Source: Modestobacter excelsi
GTDB lineage: Bacteria; Actinomycetota; Actinomycetes; Mycobacteriales; Geodermatophilaceae
Direction of reading: 5' to 3'
NCBI RefSeq assembly: GCF_005930495.1
Contig: NZ_SJEX01000017.1
Span: 1 to 64,000, forward strand
DNA: 64,000 bases
Shown here: positions 44,816-53,270 of the stretch, one piece after another
Layout of the letters: each line of letters begins with the position of its first letter
Position numbering within the stretch: position 1 is the first letter of the stretch
Made by a program: the position numbers and the translations under genes
The notes under the pieces: model-generated
Told to the model about the DNA's origin: nothing
Databases searched by the model: none
What the model saw: only the letters and a program-made list of their open reading frames with translations

Positions 44816-45753
44816 TCGCCGTCCTGCTCGGCCAGGAACTGCTCGATCTGCGCGCCGAGCTCCTCGCCGCTGGGCATCTCCCCGCCGAAGCCGAGCAGCC
44901 CGGTGTCGTCGCGGGCGGCGGTGAAGGAGTCGAACTGCTCCTCCAGCGCGGCGACGACGGCGGTGTTCTCGCTCGACCGGCCGATCTGCTCGTCGACCTC
45001 GGTGCGGTTGGCCTCCGCGGCCTCGCGCAGCGTCTCGGTCGGCACGTGCAGCCCGGTCAGCGTCTCCAGGTGCTCCAACAGCGTGAGCGAGGCGGCCGGG
45101 TAGGTGGCCTGGGCCAGGTAGTGCGGCACGTGGGCGGCCACCCCGAGGGCGTCCACCCCGGCCTCGCCGAGCCGCAGCTCGAGCAGCGCGCCCACGCTGC
45201 CGGGGATGCGCATCTCGCCCCAGTAGACCGGGTAGGACTCGATGAGCTGCCGGCGCGTGGCGTGCGCGGTGACGGTGACCGGGCGGGTGTGCGGCACCGG
45301 CATCGGGATGGCGTGCAGCGCCACCACCGAGGTCACGCCCAGCCGGTCGACCAGCTGCTGCACCGCGGCGATGAACCGCTCCCAGGCGAAGTCCGGCTCG
45401 GCGCCGTGCAGCAGCAGGAACGGGGTGCCGCCGTCGTCCTCCAGCGCCCAGAGCCCGATCTCGGGGGCGACCACCGACTCGTACCGGTCGCCGCTGAACA
45501 CCATCCGGGGCCGGTGGCCGCGGTAGTCGACCAGCGCGTCGACGTCGAACCGGGCGATCAGCGTAGCGGGCAGGGCGTCGAGCAGGTGGGCGCCGGCCAG
45601 GGCGCCGGCGTGCGCGGCGTCGAACTCACCGGCCAGGTCGTGGACGAGGACCAGCCCGGCGCGCTCCTCGGGCGACGAGACCGCGGCCTCGCGGGCAAGG
45701 AGTGGCTCGGCGTCGGGGAGCACCTCGACGAGGTCCTCCGGTCGCTGCGGCAC
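44812..45753 (-). CDS. PAC2 family (proteasome assembly chaperone-like) protein
   Basis: The 313-aa product has the PAC2 fold pattern: 'LVLVHDLAGEFDAAHAGAL', 'DYRGHRPRMVFSGDRYE', 'LLLHGAEPDFAWERFIAAV', 'HAIPMPVPHTRP' and an acidic helical C-terminus. Actinobacteria with proteasomes often carry several such proteins; no bacterial function is proven. It lies 30 bp downstream of the AI-2E family exporter gene on the same strand. Confidence 0.85.
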   Translation of the reverse strand: MPQRPEDLVEVLPDAEPLLAREAAVSSPEERAGLVLVHDLAGEFDAAHAGALAGAHLLDALPATLIARFDVDALVDYRGHRPRMVFSGDRYESVVAPEIGLWALEDDGGTPFLLLHGAEPDFAWERFIAAVQQLVDRLGVTSVVALHAIPMPVPHTRPVTVTAHATRRQLIESYPVYWGEMRIPGSVGALLELRLGEAGVDALGVAAHVPHYLAQATYPAASLTLLEHLETLTGLHVPTETLREAAEANRTEVDEQIGRSSENTAVVAALEEQFDSFTAARDDTGLLGFGGEMPSGEELGAQIEQFLAEQDGD

Positions 45754-45783
45754 GGGTCCGTCCTCCCAGGGATGAGGGTGTCT

Positions 45784-47241
45784 TCACCGGTGAAGCCGCA
45801 GTCGACGCCGGGCATTCCCCAGCACCCCCAGCCCGCGACCGCCGGCCGCGGCCTCCTGCGGTGTGGCGTCCTCGGACTCGGGGTTGACCGGCGGCTCGGC
45901 CTCGGCGGGCCGCCGCACCAGCTGGGCGCCGGAGGAGTCCCCGGTGAGCTGGTGGCTGGTCCCGTCCGGGCCGACCTCCGGGGTGAGGCCGTCGAGCTGG
46001 TCGCGGCCGTACCGGTAGGCCACCGCGATCAGTGCGGCCACCGGCACCGACAGGAACGCGCCGATGATGCCGGCCAGGCTGCTGCCGGCGGTCACCGCGA
46101 GGATGACCACGGCCGCGTGCAGGTTGAGCCCGCGCCCCTGGATGATCGGCTGCAGGACGTTGCCCTCCAGCTGCTGCACCAGCAGCACGATGACCAGGAC
46201 CCAGATCGCGGTGGTGACGCCGTTGCTCACCAGCGCGATCAGCACCGCGAACGCGCCGGCGACGAAGGCACCGATGATCGGGATGAACGCGCCGAAGAAG
46301 GTCAGCACGGACAGCGGCAGGACCAGCGGCACGTCGAGGACCAGCAGGCCCAGCCCGATGAAGAACGCGTCGACGAAGCCGACCAGCGCCTGCTGGCGGA
46401 TGAACTCCGACAGCGTCGTCCAGGCCTTGCCGGAGAGCGCGGCCACGTGCGGCGCGGCGCGCGGGCCGGTCTGGGCGGCCAGCCACGGCGTCCACTTGGG
46501 GCCGTCCTTGAGGAAGAAGAAGGCCAGCACCAGCGCGAGGACCAGGTTGACCAGTGCGTTGCCGATCGTGGTCGCGGTGGTGACCGCGTAGCCGGCGATG
46601 TTCTGGGCGTTGCTCTGCACGGTGTTGATCACCGAGTCGACGGCGTTGCCGACCTGCTCGTCGCCCAGGTTGAACGGGGGCCCGGCCAGGTACTCCTGCA
46701 CCTGCTGCAGCCCGCCGGTGACGCCGTCGGCGAGCTCCTCGACCTGACCCACCACCTGCGGCGCGATCACCGCGATGATGCCGCCGATCGCGCCGAGGAA
46801 GACCAGCAGCACCGTCGCGGACGCCAGGGCCGGTGGCCAGTGGTGCTTGCGGAGGAACCGGGTGGCCGGCCACAGCACCGTGGTGAAGAGCAACCCGAGG
46901 ACGACGGGGAGCAGGACCACCCACAGCTTGCCGAACACGTACCCGAGGATCACCAGGGCGATCACGATCAGGATGAGCTGCGCGGAGGCGATCGCGACGC
47001 TGCGGGTCGCCGCCTGCATGCGCTCGGAGCGCTGCGGCCCCGGGACCGGCGCCCGGGTGCCGATGGTCTCCTGCTCGATGTCGTCCGGCCCGAGGGACGT
47101 CGCGCCGCTGACCCCGGCCTCCGGGGAGGTGTCGGCGGCAGCGGCAGCGCCGGCAGCAGGGGGGGTGTCGGCCGTCGGAGAGGCCCCGGCCGGCGGGCGG
47201 TCGGCGGCCGTGACGGGCTCGGCGGAACGGTCGGCGGGCAT
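45784..47241 (-). CDS. AI-2E/PerM family membrane transporter
   Basis: The 485-aa product has about eight membrane helices between residues 80 and 430 with the family features 'VLALVLAFFFLKDG' and 'LTFFGAFIPIIGAFVAGAF' and 'GNVLQPIIQGRGLNLHA'. The first 70 residues are Pro/Ala-rich and the last 60 are charged. The family includes TqsA-like exporters and Na+/H+ antiporters; the substrate is unknown. ATG 47241 is favoured. Confidence 0.88.
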   Translation of the reverse strand: MPADRSAEPVTAADRPPAGASPTADTPPAAGAAAAADTSPEAGVSGATSLGPDDIEQETIGTRAPVPGPQRSERMQAATRSVAIASAQLILIVIALVILGYVFGKLWVVLLPVVLGLLFTTVLWPATRFLRKHHWPPALASATVLLVFLGAIGGIIAVIAPQVVGQVEELADGVTGGLQQVQEYLAGPPFNLGDEQVGNAVDSVINTVQSNAQNIAGYAVTTATTIGNALVNLVLALVLAFFFLKDGPKWTPWLAAQTGPRAAPHVAALSGKAWTTLSEFIRQQALVGFVDAFFIGLGLLVLDVPLVLPLSVLTFFGAFIPIIGAFVAGAFAVLIALVSNGVTTAIWVLVIVLLVQQLEGNVLQPIIQGRGLNLHAAVVILAVTAGSSLAGIIGAFLSVPVAALIAVAYRYGRDQLDGLTPEVGPDGTSHQLTGDSSGAQLVRRPAEAEPPVNPESEDATPQEAAAGGRGLGVLGNARRRLRLHR

Positions 47242-47342
47242 GCGTTGATCCCAACACATCCGGCGTCCCCCCACCCGTCGCGCGGCGGGAGGCGCACGGA
47301 CGGTCCCGTCCCGCTGTCCTACCAGGGTCGTAGGTTCACCTC

Positions 47343-47795
47343 ATGCCACGGACCGCCACCGCCGACCGGGTCGAGCGCGACGAGCTGCTCGCCTTCCTCC
47401 GTCCCCGCCACAAGGCCCTGCTGCTCACCCACCGGGGCGACGGTTCGGCGCAGCTGTCGCCGGTCACCTGCGGCGTCGACGACCGGGGACGGGTGGTGGT
47501 CTCGACCTACCCGCAGCGGGCGAAGGTGGCCAACGCGCGGCGCGACCCGCGGGTGGCGCTCTGCGTGCTGTCCGACGACTTCGACGGCGCCTGGGTCCAG
47601 GTGGACGGTCGGGCCGAGGTGCTCGACCTGCCCGACGCCCTCGAGCCGCTGGTCGACTACTACCGCGCGATCAGCGGCGAGCACCCGGACTGGGACGAGT
47701 ACCGCGCCGCCATGCAGCGGCAGGGCAAGGCCTTGCTGCGGGTGACCATCGAGCGCTGGGGGCCGATCGCGACCGGCGGGTTCCCCCCGAGCTGA
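47343..47795 (+). CDS. PPOX-class F420-dependent oxidoreductase
   Basis: The 150-aa split-barrel protein has 'RPRHKALLLTHRGDGSAQLS', 'GRVVVSTYPQRAKVANARRD' and 'VALCVLSDDFDGAWVQVDG', typical of F420-dependent PPOX-class enzymes that reduce or bind F420, biliverdin or unknown substrates. It is monocistronic between the divergent exporter gene and the SatD-like gene. Confidence 0.87.
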   Translation: MPRTATADRVERDELLAFLRPRHKALLLTHRGDGSAQLSPVTCGVDDRGRVVVSTYPQRAKVANARRDPRVALCVLSDDFDGAWVQVDGRAEVLDLPDALEPLVDYYRAISGEHPDWDEYRAAMQRQGKALLRVTIERWGPIATGGFPPS

Positions 47796-47822
47796 CCGCC
47801 TCCTGACCCCGCCGGTGTCCGA

Positions 47823-47869
47823 CAAGCCTCTAGGCTTGCTTTTGTGTCCGCAAGGTGCTGGACTTGCGG
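47823..47869 (+). promoter_or_regulatory. Two inverted repeats before the SatD-like regulator
   Basis: CAAGCC-TCTA-GGCTTG (47823-47838) and CCGCAAG then CTTGCGG (47848-47854 and 47863-47869) are two dyads sharing CAAG/CTTG ends. They sit directly before the start at 47883, whose product ends in a helix-turn-helix, so they may be an autoregulatory operator. The first dyad also overlaps a T-rich patch that could hold the -10 region. Confidence 0.5.
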
Positions 47870-47882
47870 GGTGCCGTTCGTG

Positions 47883-48455
47883 ATGACCGTCGACCAGCGG
47901 GGCAGCAGGCGCAGCGCCGACCGGGTGCCCGGCGTGCTGGCCGCACTCTCGGGGGTGGCCACCGTGCTCCGCTTCGAGCGCACCGCCGGTGACGAGTTCC
48001 AGGGCGTGCTCGACGACCCGGTGGTGGTCGTCGACGTGGTCCGCCGGCTGGTCCGCGACGGCGGCTGGAGCGTCGGGATCGGCGCGGGTCCGGTGCAGAC
48101 CCCGTTGCCCGGCAGCACCCGCGCGGGCGCCGGGGCTGCCTTCATCGCCGCCCGTGCGGCGGTGGAGGCGGCCAAGCGGCGACCGGTCCGCGTCGCCGTC
48201 CGTGGTGTGGTCGCCGACCCGGCTGCCGACGCCCAGGCCGTGCTGACCGCGCTCGCCGCGCTGGTCGAGCGGCGCAGCGAGCAGGCGTGGGAGGCCATCG
48301 GGCTGGTCGAGGCGGGGCGCACCCAGGCCGAGGCCGCCACCGAGCTCCGCATCTCCCGGCAGGCGGTCGGTCAGCGACTGGCCGCCGGGCTCTGGGAGGT
48401 CGAGCGCGACCTGTGCCCGGCCGCGGCCCGGTTGCTGGCGCGGGCGGTCGGATGA
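47883..48455 (+). CDS. SatD-like protein with C-terminal helix-turn-helix
   Basis: The product of about 190 aa begins MTVDQRGSRRSADRVPGVL, as SatD family proteins do. 'TAGDEFQGVLDDPVVVVDVV' and 'SVGIGAGPVQTPLPGSTRAG' follow. The C-terminus 'EAGRTQAEAATELRISRQAV' is a helix-turn-helix. A GTG at 47844 would add 13 residues but would use part of the dyad DNA, so ATG 47883 is preferred. The stop overlaps the next gene. It probably regulates itself and the membrane partner. Confidence 0.75.
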   Translation: MTVDQRGSRRSADRVPGVLAALSGVATVLRFERTAGDEFQGVLDDPVVVVDVVRRLVRDGGWSVGIGAGPVQTPLPGSTRAGAGAAFIAARAAVEAAKRRPVRVAVRGVVADPAADAQAVLTALAALVERRSEQAWEAIGLVEAGRTQAEAATELRISRQAVGQRLAAGLWEVERDLCPAAARLLARAVG

Positions 48456-48973
48456 GCATCGCCACGCTCGTGCTGCTCGGCGTCCTCGCGGCCGCCGGCG
48501 CCGTCCTCACCCCGCGCAGCGACACCCGGCGCAGCGCGCTGAGCGCCTCGCTGCTGGTCGCGGTGCTCGGCGTCGCCGGCGCCCTGGCCTGGCGGACCGG
48601 CCGGGTGGGGGAGGACGTGCAGACCATCGGCGTGCTGCTCGCGGTGGCCGCCGCGGCCCTCGGCGGGGGTCCGGTCGCGACCGCGGTGCTCCGCGCCGCC
48701 GACCCCGACCGCGGCCCTTCCCGGCGGCGGGCGTCGGACCCGGAGGTGCTGCGCGGCGGGACGTGGATCGGGGTCCTGGAGCGCACCGCCATCGCGGCCA
48801 CGGTGCTCGCCGGCTTCGCCGAGGGGCTCGCCGTCCTGATCGCGGTGAAGGGGCTCGGGCGGTTCAACGAGCTGAAGGCCCCGGTCGCCTCGGAGCGCTT
48901 CATCATCGGCACGCTGGCCAGCGGCCTGTGGGCCCTCGCCTGCGTCGGCGTCGCCGTCCTGCTGAGGTCCTGA
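48452..48973 (+). CDS. Membrane protein coupled to the SatD-like gene
   Basis: The 173-aa product has about five hydrophobic segments (IATLVLLGVLAAAGAVL, LSASLLVAVLGVAGALAW, IGVLLAVAAAALGGG and two near the end). Its ATG overlaps the upstream stop (ATGA), so the two proteins are made together. No family is recognised. Similar regulator-membrane protein pairs exist in actinobacteria. Confidence 0.75.
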   Translation: MSIATLVLLGVLAAAGAVLTPRSDTRRSALSASLLVAVLGVAGALAWRTGRVGEDVQTIGVLLAVAAAALGGGPVATAVLRAADPDRGPSRRRASDPEVLRGGTWIGVLERTAIAATVLAGFAEGLAVLIAVKGLGRFNELKAPVASERFIIGTLASGLWALACVGVAVLLRS

Positions 48974-48984
48974 CCTCGAGAGCC

Positions 48985-49485
48985 ATGTCGGCCAACACGG
49001 CCCGCGCCTGTGGACGGCGAGGACGCGGACCCGGCGGCCCCGGCACGCTCCGGCAGGTGCGCAACCACCTGACCGGCGTGTTCGTCGGGAGTCACGCGAT
49101 CGCTGAGGGCGTCATCACCCGCAGGCAACTGCGCGAGCGCAGCTACCGGCGCCTGGTGCACGGGGTCTACGCAGATCCCGGCCTGGAGTTCGACCACCGG
49201 CTCCGGTGCTCCGCCGTGGCGCTGCTGCTCCCGGCCGGCACCACGATCGCGGGCCACTCGGCCGCCGCGTGGCACGGTGCGCCGTTCGCGGCGACCCACG
49301 ACCCTGTCACCGTGGTCCGGCCGCCGTCGGTCCTCTGGAGGGGCCCGCGTGAGGTGCGGGTGCACCAGATCGTCCGCGACGAGGCCCGGATCGCCCGGCT
49401 GGAGGCCGCCGGCTGGCGGGTGGTCCGGCTCAGCGCCGCCGATCTCCGCGACCTGGAGGGCGTGGTCGTCCCGCCCTGGACCTGA
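48985..49485 (+). CDS. AbiEi-like protein with internal deletion
   Basis: The 166-aa product starts with an AbiEi-type winged domain: 'AIAEGVITRRQLRERSYRRL', 'VHGVYADPG', 'AGHSAAAWHGAPF'. It then jumps at 'REVRVHQIVRDEARIARLEA' to 'AGWRVVRLSAADL', the end of a DUF559 (Vsr-like) endonuclease domain. Relatives are about 290-310 aa, so the central part and most of the nuclease are missing with the frame kept. It is unlikely to be active. A GTG at about 49057 is an alternative start. Confidence 0.65.
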   Translation: MSANTARACGRRGRGPGGPGTLRQVRNHLTGVFVGSHAIAEGVITRRQLRERSYRRLVHGVYADPGLEFDHRLRCSAVALLLPAGTTIAGHSAAAWHGAPFAATHDPVTVVRPPSVLWRGPREVRVHQIVRDEARIARLEAAGWRVVRLSAADLRDLEGVVVPPWT

Positions 49486-49505
49486 CGGTCGGCAGCCATC
49501 AGCGG

Positions 49506-49556
49506 CCCCCTTGCCGGGCCCCGCCACGAGCTTGCGAGTGGTGGGGGGCAAGGGGG
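49506..49556. terminator. Bidirectional terminator-like hairpin
   Basis: CCCCCTTGCC (49506-49515) pairs with GGCAAGGGGG (49547-49556), with a nested smaller stem between. It separates the plus-strand AbiEi-like gene from the convergent MurA-like gene (stop at 49564). Confidence 0.75.
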
Positions 49557-49563
49557 TCCTTCA

Positions 49564-51102
49564 TCAGAAGACCTCGATCTGGGCGCCCATCTCGACCAGG
49601 CGCTCGTAGAGCTGCTCGTAGCCGCGGGCGATGATGTCCACGTTGCGCAGCACCGACGTGCCCTTGGCCGCCAGCATCGCCAGCAGGATGCAGACCGCCG
49701 GCCGCAGCGCGGGCGGGCAGACGATCTCCGCGGCCGACCACCGGGTCGGCCCGGAGACCAGCACCCGGTGCGGGTCGAGCAGCCGGACGTCGGCGCCCAG
49801 CCGGGTCAGGTCGGACAGGTGGATGGCCCGGTTGTCGTACACCCAGTCGTGGATCACCGTCTCGCCGGTCGCGGTGGCGGCGATGACCGCGAAGAACGGC
49901 AGGTTGTCGATGTTGAGCCCGGGGAAGGGCATCGGGTGCACCTTGTCGATGGGCGCCCGCAGCTGCGAGGGGTGGATGGTGACGTCGACCAGCCGGGTGC
50001 GGCCGTTGTCGGCGGCGTACTCCGGCGAGAGGTCGAACCGCAGCCCCATCTCGGCGAGGATCGCCAGCTCGATCTCGAGGAACTCGATCGGGGCGCGGCG
50101 CACGGTCAGCTCCGAGCCGGTCACGATGCCGGCGGTCAGCAGGCTCATCGCCTCGACCGGGTCCTCGCTGAGCGGGTAGTCGACGTCGGCGTCGAGCACC
50201 GGCTGACCAGTGACCCGCAGCGTCGTCGTCCCGAAGCCCTCGATGCCCACGCCGAGCAGCTCCAGGTACAGGCAGAGGTCCTGGACCATGTAGTTCGGGC
50301 TGGCGTTGCGGATCGTCGTGGTGCCGTCGTGCCGCGCGGCGGCCAGCAGCGCGTTCTCCGTGACGGTGTCGCCCCGCTCGGTCAGCACGATCGTGCGGTC
50401 CCGGGACTCCGGCCGCTGCACGGTCGCGTGGTACTCCCCGGCCCGGGCCTCCACCGACAGGCCGAAGGGCCGCAGCGCGATCATGTGCGGCTCGATGGTG
50501 CGGGTGCCCAGGTCGCAGCCGCCGGCGTAGGGCAGCTCGAACTCCTCCGCGCGGTGCAGCAGCGGGCCGAGGAACATGATGATGCTCCGGGTCCGGCGGG
50601 CCGCGTCGGCGTCGATCGCCGACAGGTCCAGCTGCTCCGGGACGACGATCGTCAGGTCGCGGCCGGCCGCGTCCCAGGTGGCGGAGACGCCGATCGAGGT
50701 CAGCACCGCGAGGATCCGGTCCACCTCGACGATCCGGGACACGTTGCGCAGCGTCGTCCGGCCGCGGTTGAGCAGCGAGGCGCACAGCAGGGCCACCGCG
50801 GCGTTCTTCGACGACTTCACCGTCACGCTGCCGTGCAGCGGGGTGCCGCCGCTGACCCGCAGGTGGGTGGGGCCGGTTCGGCCGACGGTGATCAGCTCGC
50901 TCTCCAGTGCGGCCGACAGCCGGCCCAGCAGCTCCAGGGTCAGGTTCTGGTTGCCCTGCTCGATCCGGGCGATCGCGCTCTGGCTGGTGCCCAGCCGCTC
51001 GGCGAGCTGGGACTGGGTGAGGCCGTGGTGCCGGCGGGCGTCGCGGACCAGCGCGCCGATCTGGCGGAGCGACTGGCCGGTGGTGTCATCGGTGAGCGTC
51101 AT
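49564..51102 (-). CDS. MurA-like enolpyruvyl transferase with N-terminal XRE helix-turn-helix
   Basis: The 512-aa product joins an XRE domain (about 10-68; HGLTQSQLAERLGTSQSAIA then RIEQGNQNLTLELLGRL) to a UDP-N-acetylglucosamine 1-carboxyvinyltransferase-type domain (80-512). The MurA Lys/Asn pair is kept in 'VKSSKNAAVALL', and the catalytic Cys near 195 and Arg in 'GGCDLGTRTIEPHM'. MurA starts peptidoglycan precursor synthesis. Here the DNA-binding fusion suggests a paralogue that senses or regulates the pathway, or a specialised metabolite role. ATG 51102 begins just before the XRE helices. Confidence 0.88.
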   Translation of the reverse strand: MTLTDDTTGQSLRQIGALVRDARRHHGLTQSQLAERLGTSQSAIARIEQGNQNLTLELLGRLSAALESELITVGRTGPTHLRVSGGTPLHGSVTVKSSKNAAVALLCASLLNRGRTTLRNVSRIVEVDRILAVLTSIGVSATWDAAGRDLTIVVPEQLDLSAIDADAARRTRSIIMFLGPLLHRAEEFELPYAGGCDLGTRTIEPHMIALRPFGLSVEARAGEYHATVQRPESRDRTIVLTERGDTVTENALLAAARHDGTTTIRNASPNYMVQDLCLYLELLGVGIEGFGTTTLRVTGQPVLDADVDYPLSEDPVEAMSLLTAGIVTGSELTVRRAPIEFLEIELAILAEMGLRFDLSPEYAADNGRTRLVDVTIHPSQLRAPIDKVHPMPFPGLNIDNLPFFAVIAATATGETVIHDWVYDNRAIHLSDLTRLGADVRLLDPHRVLVSGPTRWSAAEIVCPPALRPAVCILLAMLAAKGTSVLRNVDIIARGYEQLYERLVEMGAQIEVF

Positions 51103-51176
51103 CGCCGCGCACCGTATCTCACACATGAGATGCGGACGGTGTGGTGCTGCGTCGTGTCGGTACGCCACCATGCGGC

Positions 51177-51392
51177 ATGGTCTGGTTCTGGCTCGTCCTG
51201 CTCGCGGCGCTGAGCGCCCTGCTGCTGGTGGGGTGGCTGATGGACCGCGCGGTCCGCCGCCGCGGCTCCCGGGTGCTGCACTCCGCCGACGTGTGGCGCG
51301 ACGTCCGCGAGTCACGGCGCGACGCCGAGGCGACCAGCGTGTTCAGCAACGACAACTCCTGGAGCAGCTGGAGCCGCCGCAACCGCCGGTGA
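51177..51392 (+). CDS. Small membrane protein
   Basis: The 71-aa product has one membrane helix (VWFWLVLLAALSALLLVGWL) followed by a basic, then Ser/Trp-rich tail ending SWSSWSRRNRR. It is divergent from the MurA-like gene, 74 bp from its start, so the two may share a control region. No family is recognised. Confidence 0.65.
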   Translation: MVWFWLVLLAALSALLLVGWLMDRAVRRRGSRVLHSADVWRDVRESRRDAEATSVFSNDNSWSSWSRRNRR

Positions 51393-51468
51393 CCGGCCGC
51401 GGGTGCCGCCGGGTTGATCACCCGGCAGGATGGGCACGCCGACCCGGCACCTGCTGCGAGGAGACCAC

Positions 51469-52017
51469 GTGTCCGACACCCCGACGCCTCCCGGCGCCGT
51501 CGCCCACCCCGAGCTGCTGGCCGTCTACTGCAACGACCACATCGCCTCCGCGGCGGGCGGCATCGAGCTGGTCACCCGGATGATCGGCGCGCATCGCGGC
51601 AGCCCCCACGAGGACGGCCTGCGCCAGCTGCTGGACGAGCTGCGCCAGGAGAAGAGCGACCTCACCGCCACCACGAAGGCGCTCGGGCTGCCGGTGCGGC
51701 AGTACAAGCAGGCCGCCGTGTGGGTCGCGGAGAAGGCCAGCCGGCTCAAGCTCAACGGGCACCTGCTCAGCCGCTCGCCGCTCAGCTCGCTGGTCGAGTT
51801 CGAGTTCCTGGCCTCCGCCGTCCGCGGCAAGCGCAGCGGCTTCGAGACGCTGCGGATCGCCGCGGAGGTCGACCCGCGGATCGACCCGGTGCTCTTCGAC
51901 TCGCTGATTGAGCAGGCGAACCGGCAGTACCGCTGGCTGACCGACGCCCGCCGTGAGGTGGCCGCGTCGGTGTTCGGCGGCGACCCCGGCGTGCTGGCGG
52001 GCACCGCCGACGCGTGA
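51469..52017 (+). CDS. Conserved actinobacterial helical protein
   Basis: The 182-aa product is all-alpha: 'VYCNDHIASAAGGIELVTRM', 'DELRQEKSDLTATTKALG' and 'LNGHLLSRSPLSSLVEFEFL'. The helix pattern resembles ferritin-like four-helix bundles but I see no clear metal ligands set. GTG 51469 has GAGGAG upstream. Function is unknown. Confidence 0.72.
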   Translation: MSDTPTPPGAVAHPELLAVYCNDHIASAAGGIELVTRMIGAHRGSPHEDGLRQLLDELRQEKSDLTATTKALGLPVRQYKQAAVWVAEKASRLKLNGHLLSRSPLSSLVEFEFLASAVRGKRSGFETLRIAAEVDPRIDPVLFDSLIEQANRQYRWLTDARREVAASVFGGDPGVLAGTADA

Positions 52018-52065
52018 GCGACCCCGGGCAGGCGGGGCGGCGGGAGCGCAGGTAGAACTCGGGGC

Positions 52066-52818
52066 ATGTGCCACGACCACGACAGCCGTCCGCCTGCACC
52101 GCCCCGCTCCGGGGACGTCGCCGAGCGCGGCTCCCTCACCCTCAGCGCCGCCGACGGCACCGAGTTCTCCGCCGCGTACGCAGCACCGGCCGGCCCGGCG
52201 CGGGCCGGCGTGGTGATCCTGCCCGACATCCGGGGCCTGCACCCGTACTACGTGGCGCTGGCCGAGCGGTTCGCCGAGGCCGGGCTGCCCGCGGTGGCGA
52301 TCGACTGGTTCGGGCGCACGGCGGGGGTGGCCGAGGGCGGCACCCGGGGGGAGGACTTCGACTGGAGGACCCACATCCCGCAGACCACCCCGGCCGGGGT
52401 GGACGCCGACACCGCCGCGGGCATCGAGTACCTCCGCAGCCGCACCGAGCCCGGTCTCCCGGTCATCACCGTCGGGTTCTGCTTCGGGGGCAGCCACGCG
52501 TGGCGGCAGTCCGCCGGCGAGCTGGACCTGGCCGGCAGCGCCGGCTTCTACGGCAAGCCCGAGATGGTGGGGGAGGCGGCCGGCGCCGCCCGCCGGCCGG
52601 TGGTCATGATCATCGCCGGGGCGGACGCGGCGACGCCGGTGGAGGACCAGCGCCGGCTCGCGGCGACCATGCGCGCCGCCGGGGCAGACGTCGACGACGT
52701 GGTCTACGAGGGGGCGCCGCACTCCTTCTTCGACCGCGCCTTCGGGGAGTGGGCCGAGGCCTGCGACGACGCCTGGCGGCACGTGCTCGCCCTCGCCGAC
52801 CGGGTCGCCGCACGCTGA
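52066..52818 (+). CDS. Dienelactone hydrolase family protein
   Basis: The 250-aa product is an alpha/beta hydrolase of the DLH type: Cys nucleophile in 'TVGFCFGGSHAWR' near 140, Asp in 'IIAGADAATP' and His in 'EGAPHSFFDR', with 'VVILPDIRGLHPYY' early on. DLH opens lactone rings in aromatic catabolism; many homologues act on other esters. The first residues MCHDHDSRPP are a Cys/His-rich tail. It is followed 53 bp later by the ankyrin gene. Confidence 0.88.
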   Translation: MCHDHDSRPPAPPRSGDVAERGSLTLSAADGTEFSAAYAAPAGPARAGVVILPDIRGLHPYYVALAERFAEAGLPAVAIDWFGRTAGVAEGGTRGEDFDWRTHIPQTTPAGVDADTAAGIEYLRSRTEPGLPVITVGFCFGGSHAWRQSAGELDLAGSAGFYGKPEMVGEAAGAARRPVVMIIAGADAATPVEDQRRLAATMRAAGADVDDVVYEGAPHSFFDRAFGEWAEACDDAWRHVLALADRVAAR

Positions 52819-52871
52819 CCGGGGAGCCGGTCCCGGCCGGAGCGCCGGGACCGGCACCTAGGCTCGGCACC

Positions 52872-53261
52872 GTGAGCGAACCGATCGACCCCGGTGTCAT
52901 CGCGCTGGCCGCCAAGGTCTTCGACCTCGCGCGCGAGGGCGACACCGAGCAGCTGACCGCCTACCTGGACGCGGGGGTGCCGGCCAACCTGACCAACGAC
53001 AAGGGCGACACGCTCCTCATCCTGGCCGCCTACCGCGGCCACGCCGGCACCGTCGCGGCGCTGCTGGAGCGCGGCGCCGACCACGCCCGGATCAACGACC
53101 GGGGGCAGAGCCCGCTGGCGGCCGCGGTGTTCAAGCAGTCGTCCGACGCAGTGCGGGCCCTGCTCGCCGCCGGAGCCGACCCGGACGCCGGCTCACCCAC
53201 CGCCCGCGCAACCGCGCAGTTCTTCGACCTGCCGGAGATGTCCGCACTGCTGGAGGCCTGA
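52872..53261 (+). CDS. Ankyrin repeat protein
   Basis: A small 129-aa protein with three ankyrin repeats: 'GDTEQLTAYLDAGVPANLTN', 'GDTLLILAAYRGHAGTVAAL' and 'GQSPLAAAVFKQSSDAVRAL'. No other domain is seen. Bacterial proteins of this size are found next to catalase or other genes and serve as binding modules; the partner is unknown. Confidence 0.85.
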   Translation: MSEPIDPGVIALAAKVFDLAREGDTEQLTAYLDAGVPANLTNDKGDTLLILAAYRGHAGTVAALLERGADHARINDRGQSPLAAAVFKQSSDAVRALLAAGADPDAGSPTARATAQFFDLPEMSALLEA

Positions 53262-53270
53262 CCGGTCCGC

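Noticed and set aside
43978-47745. Plus-strand open frame of more than 1200 codons across the hmp upstream region, PAC2 and AI-2E genes
   Set aside because: It crosses several well-supported genes on both strands and has no recognisable domain; it is a shadow of GC-rich coding DNA.
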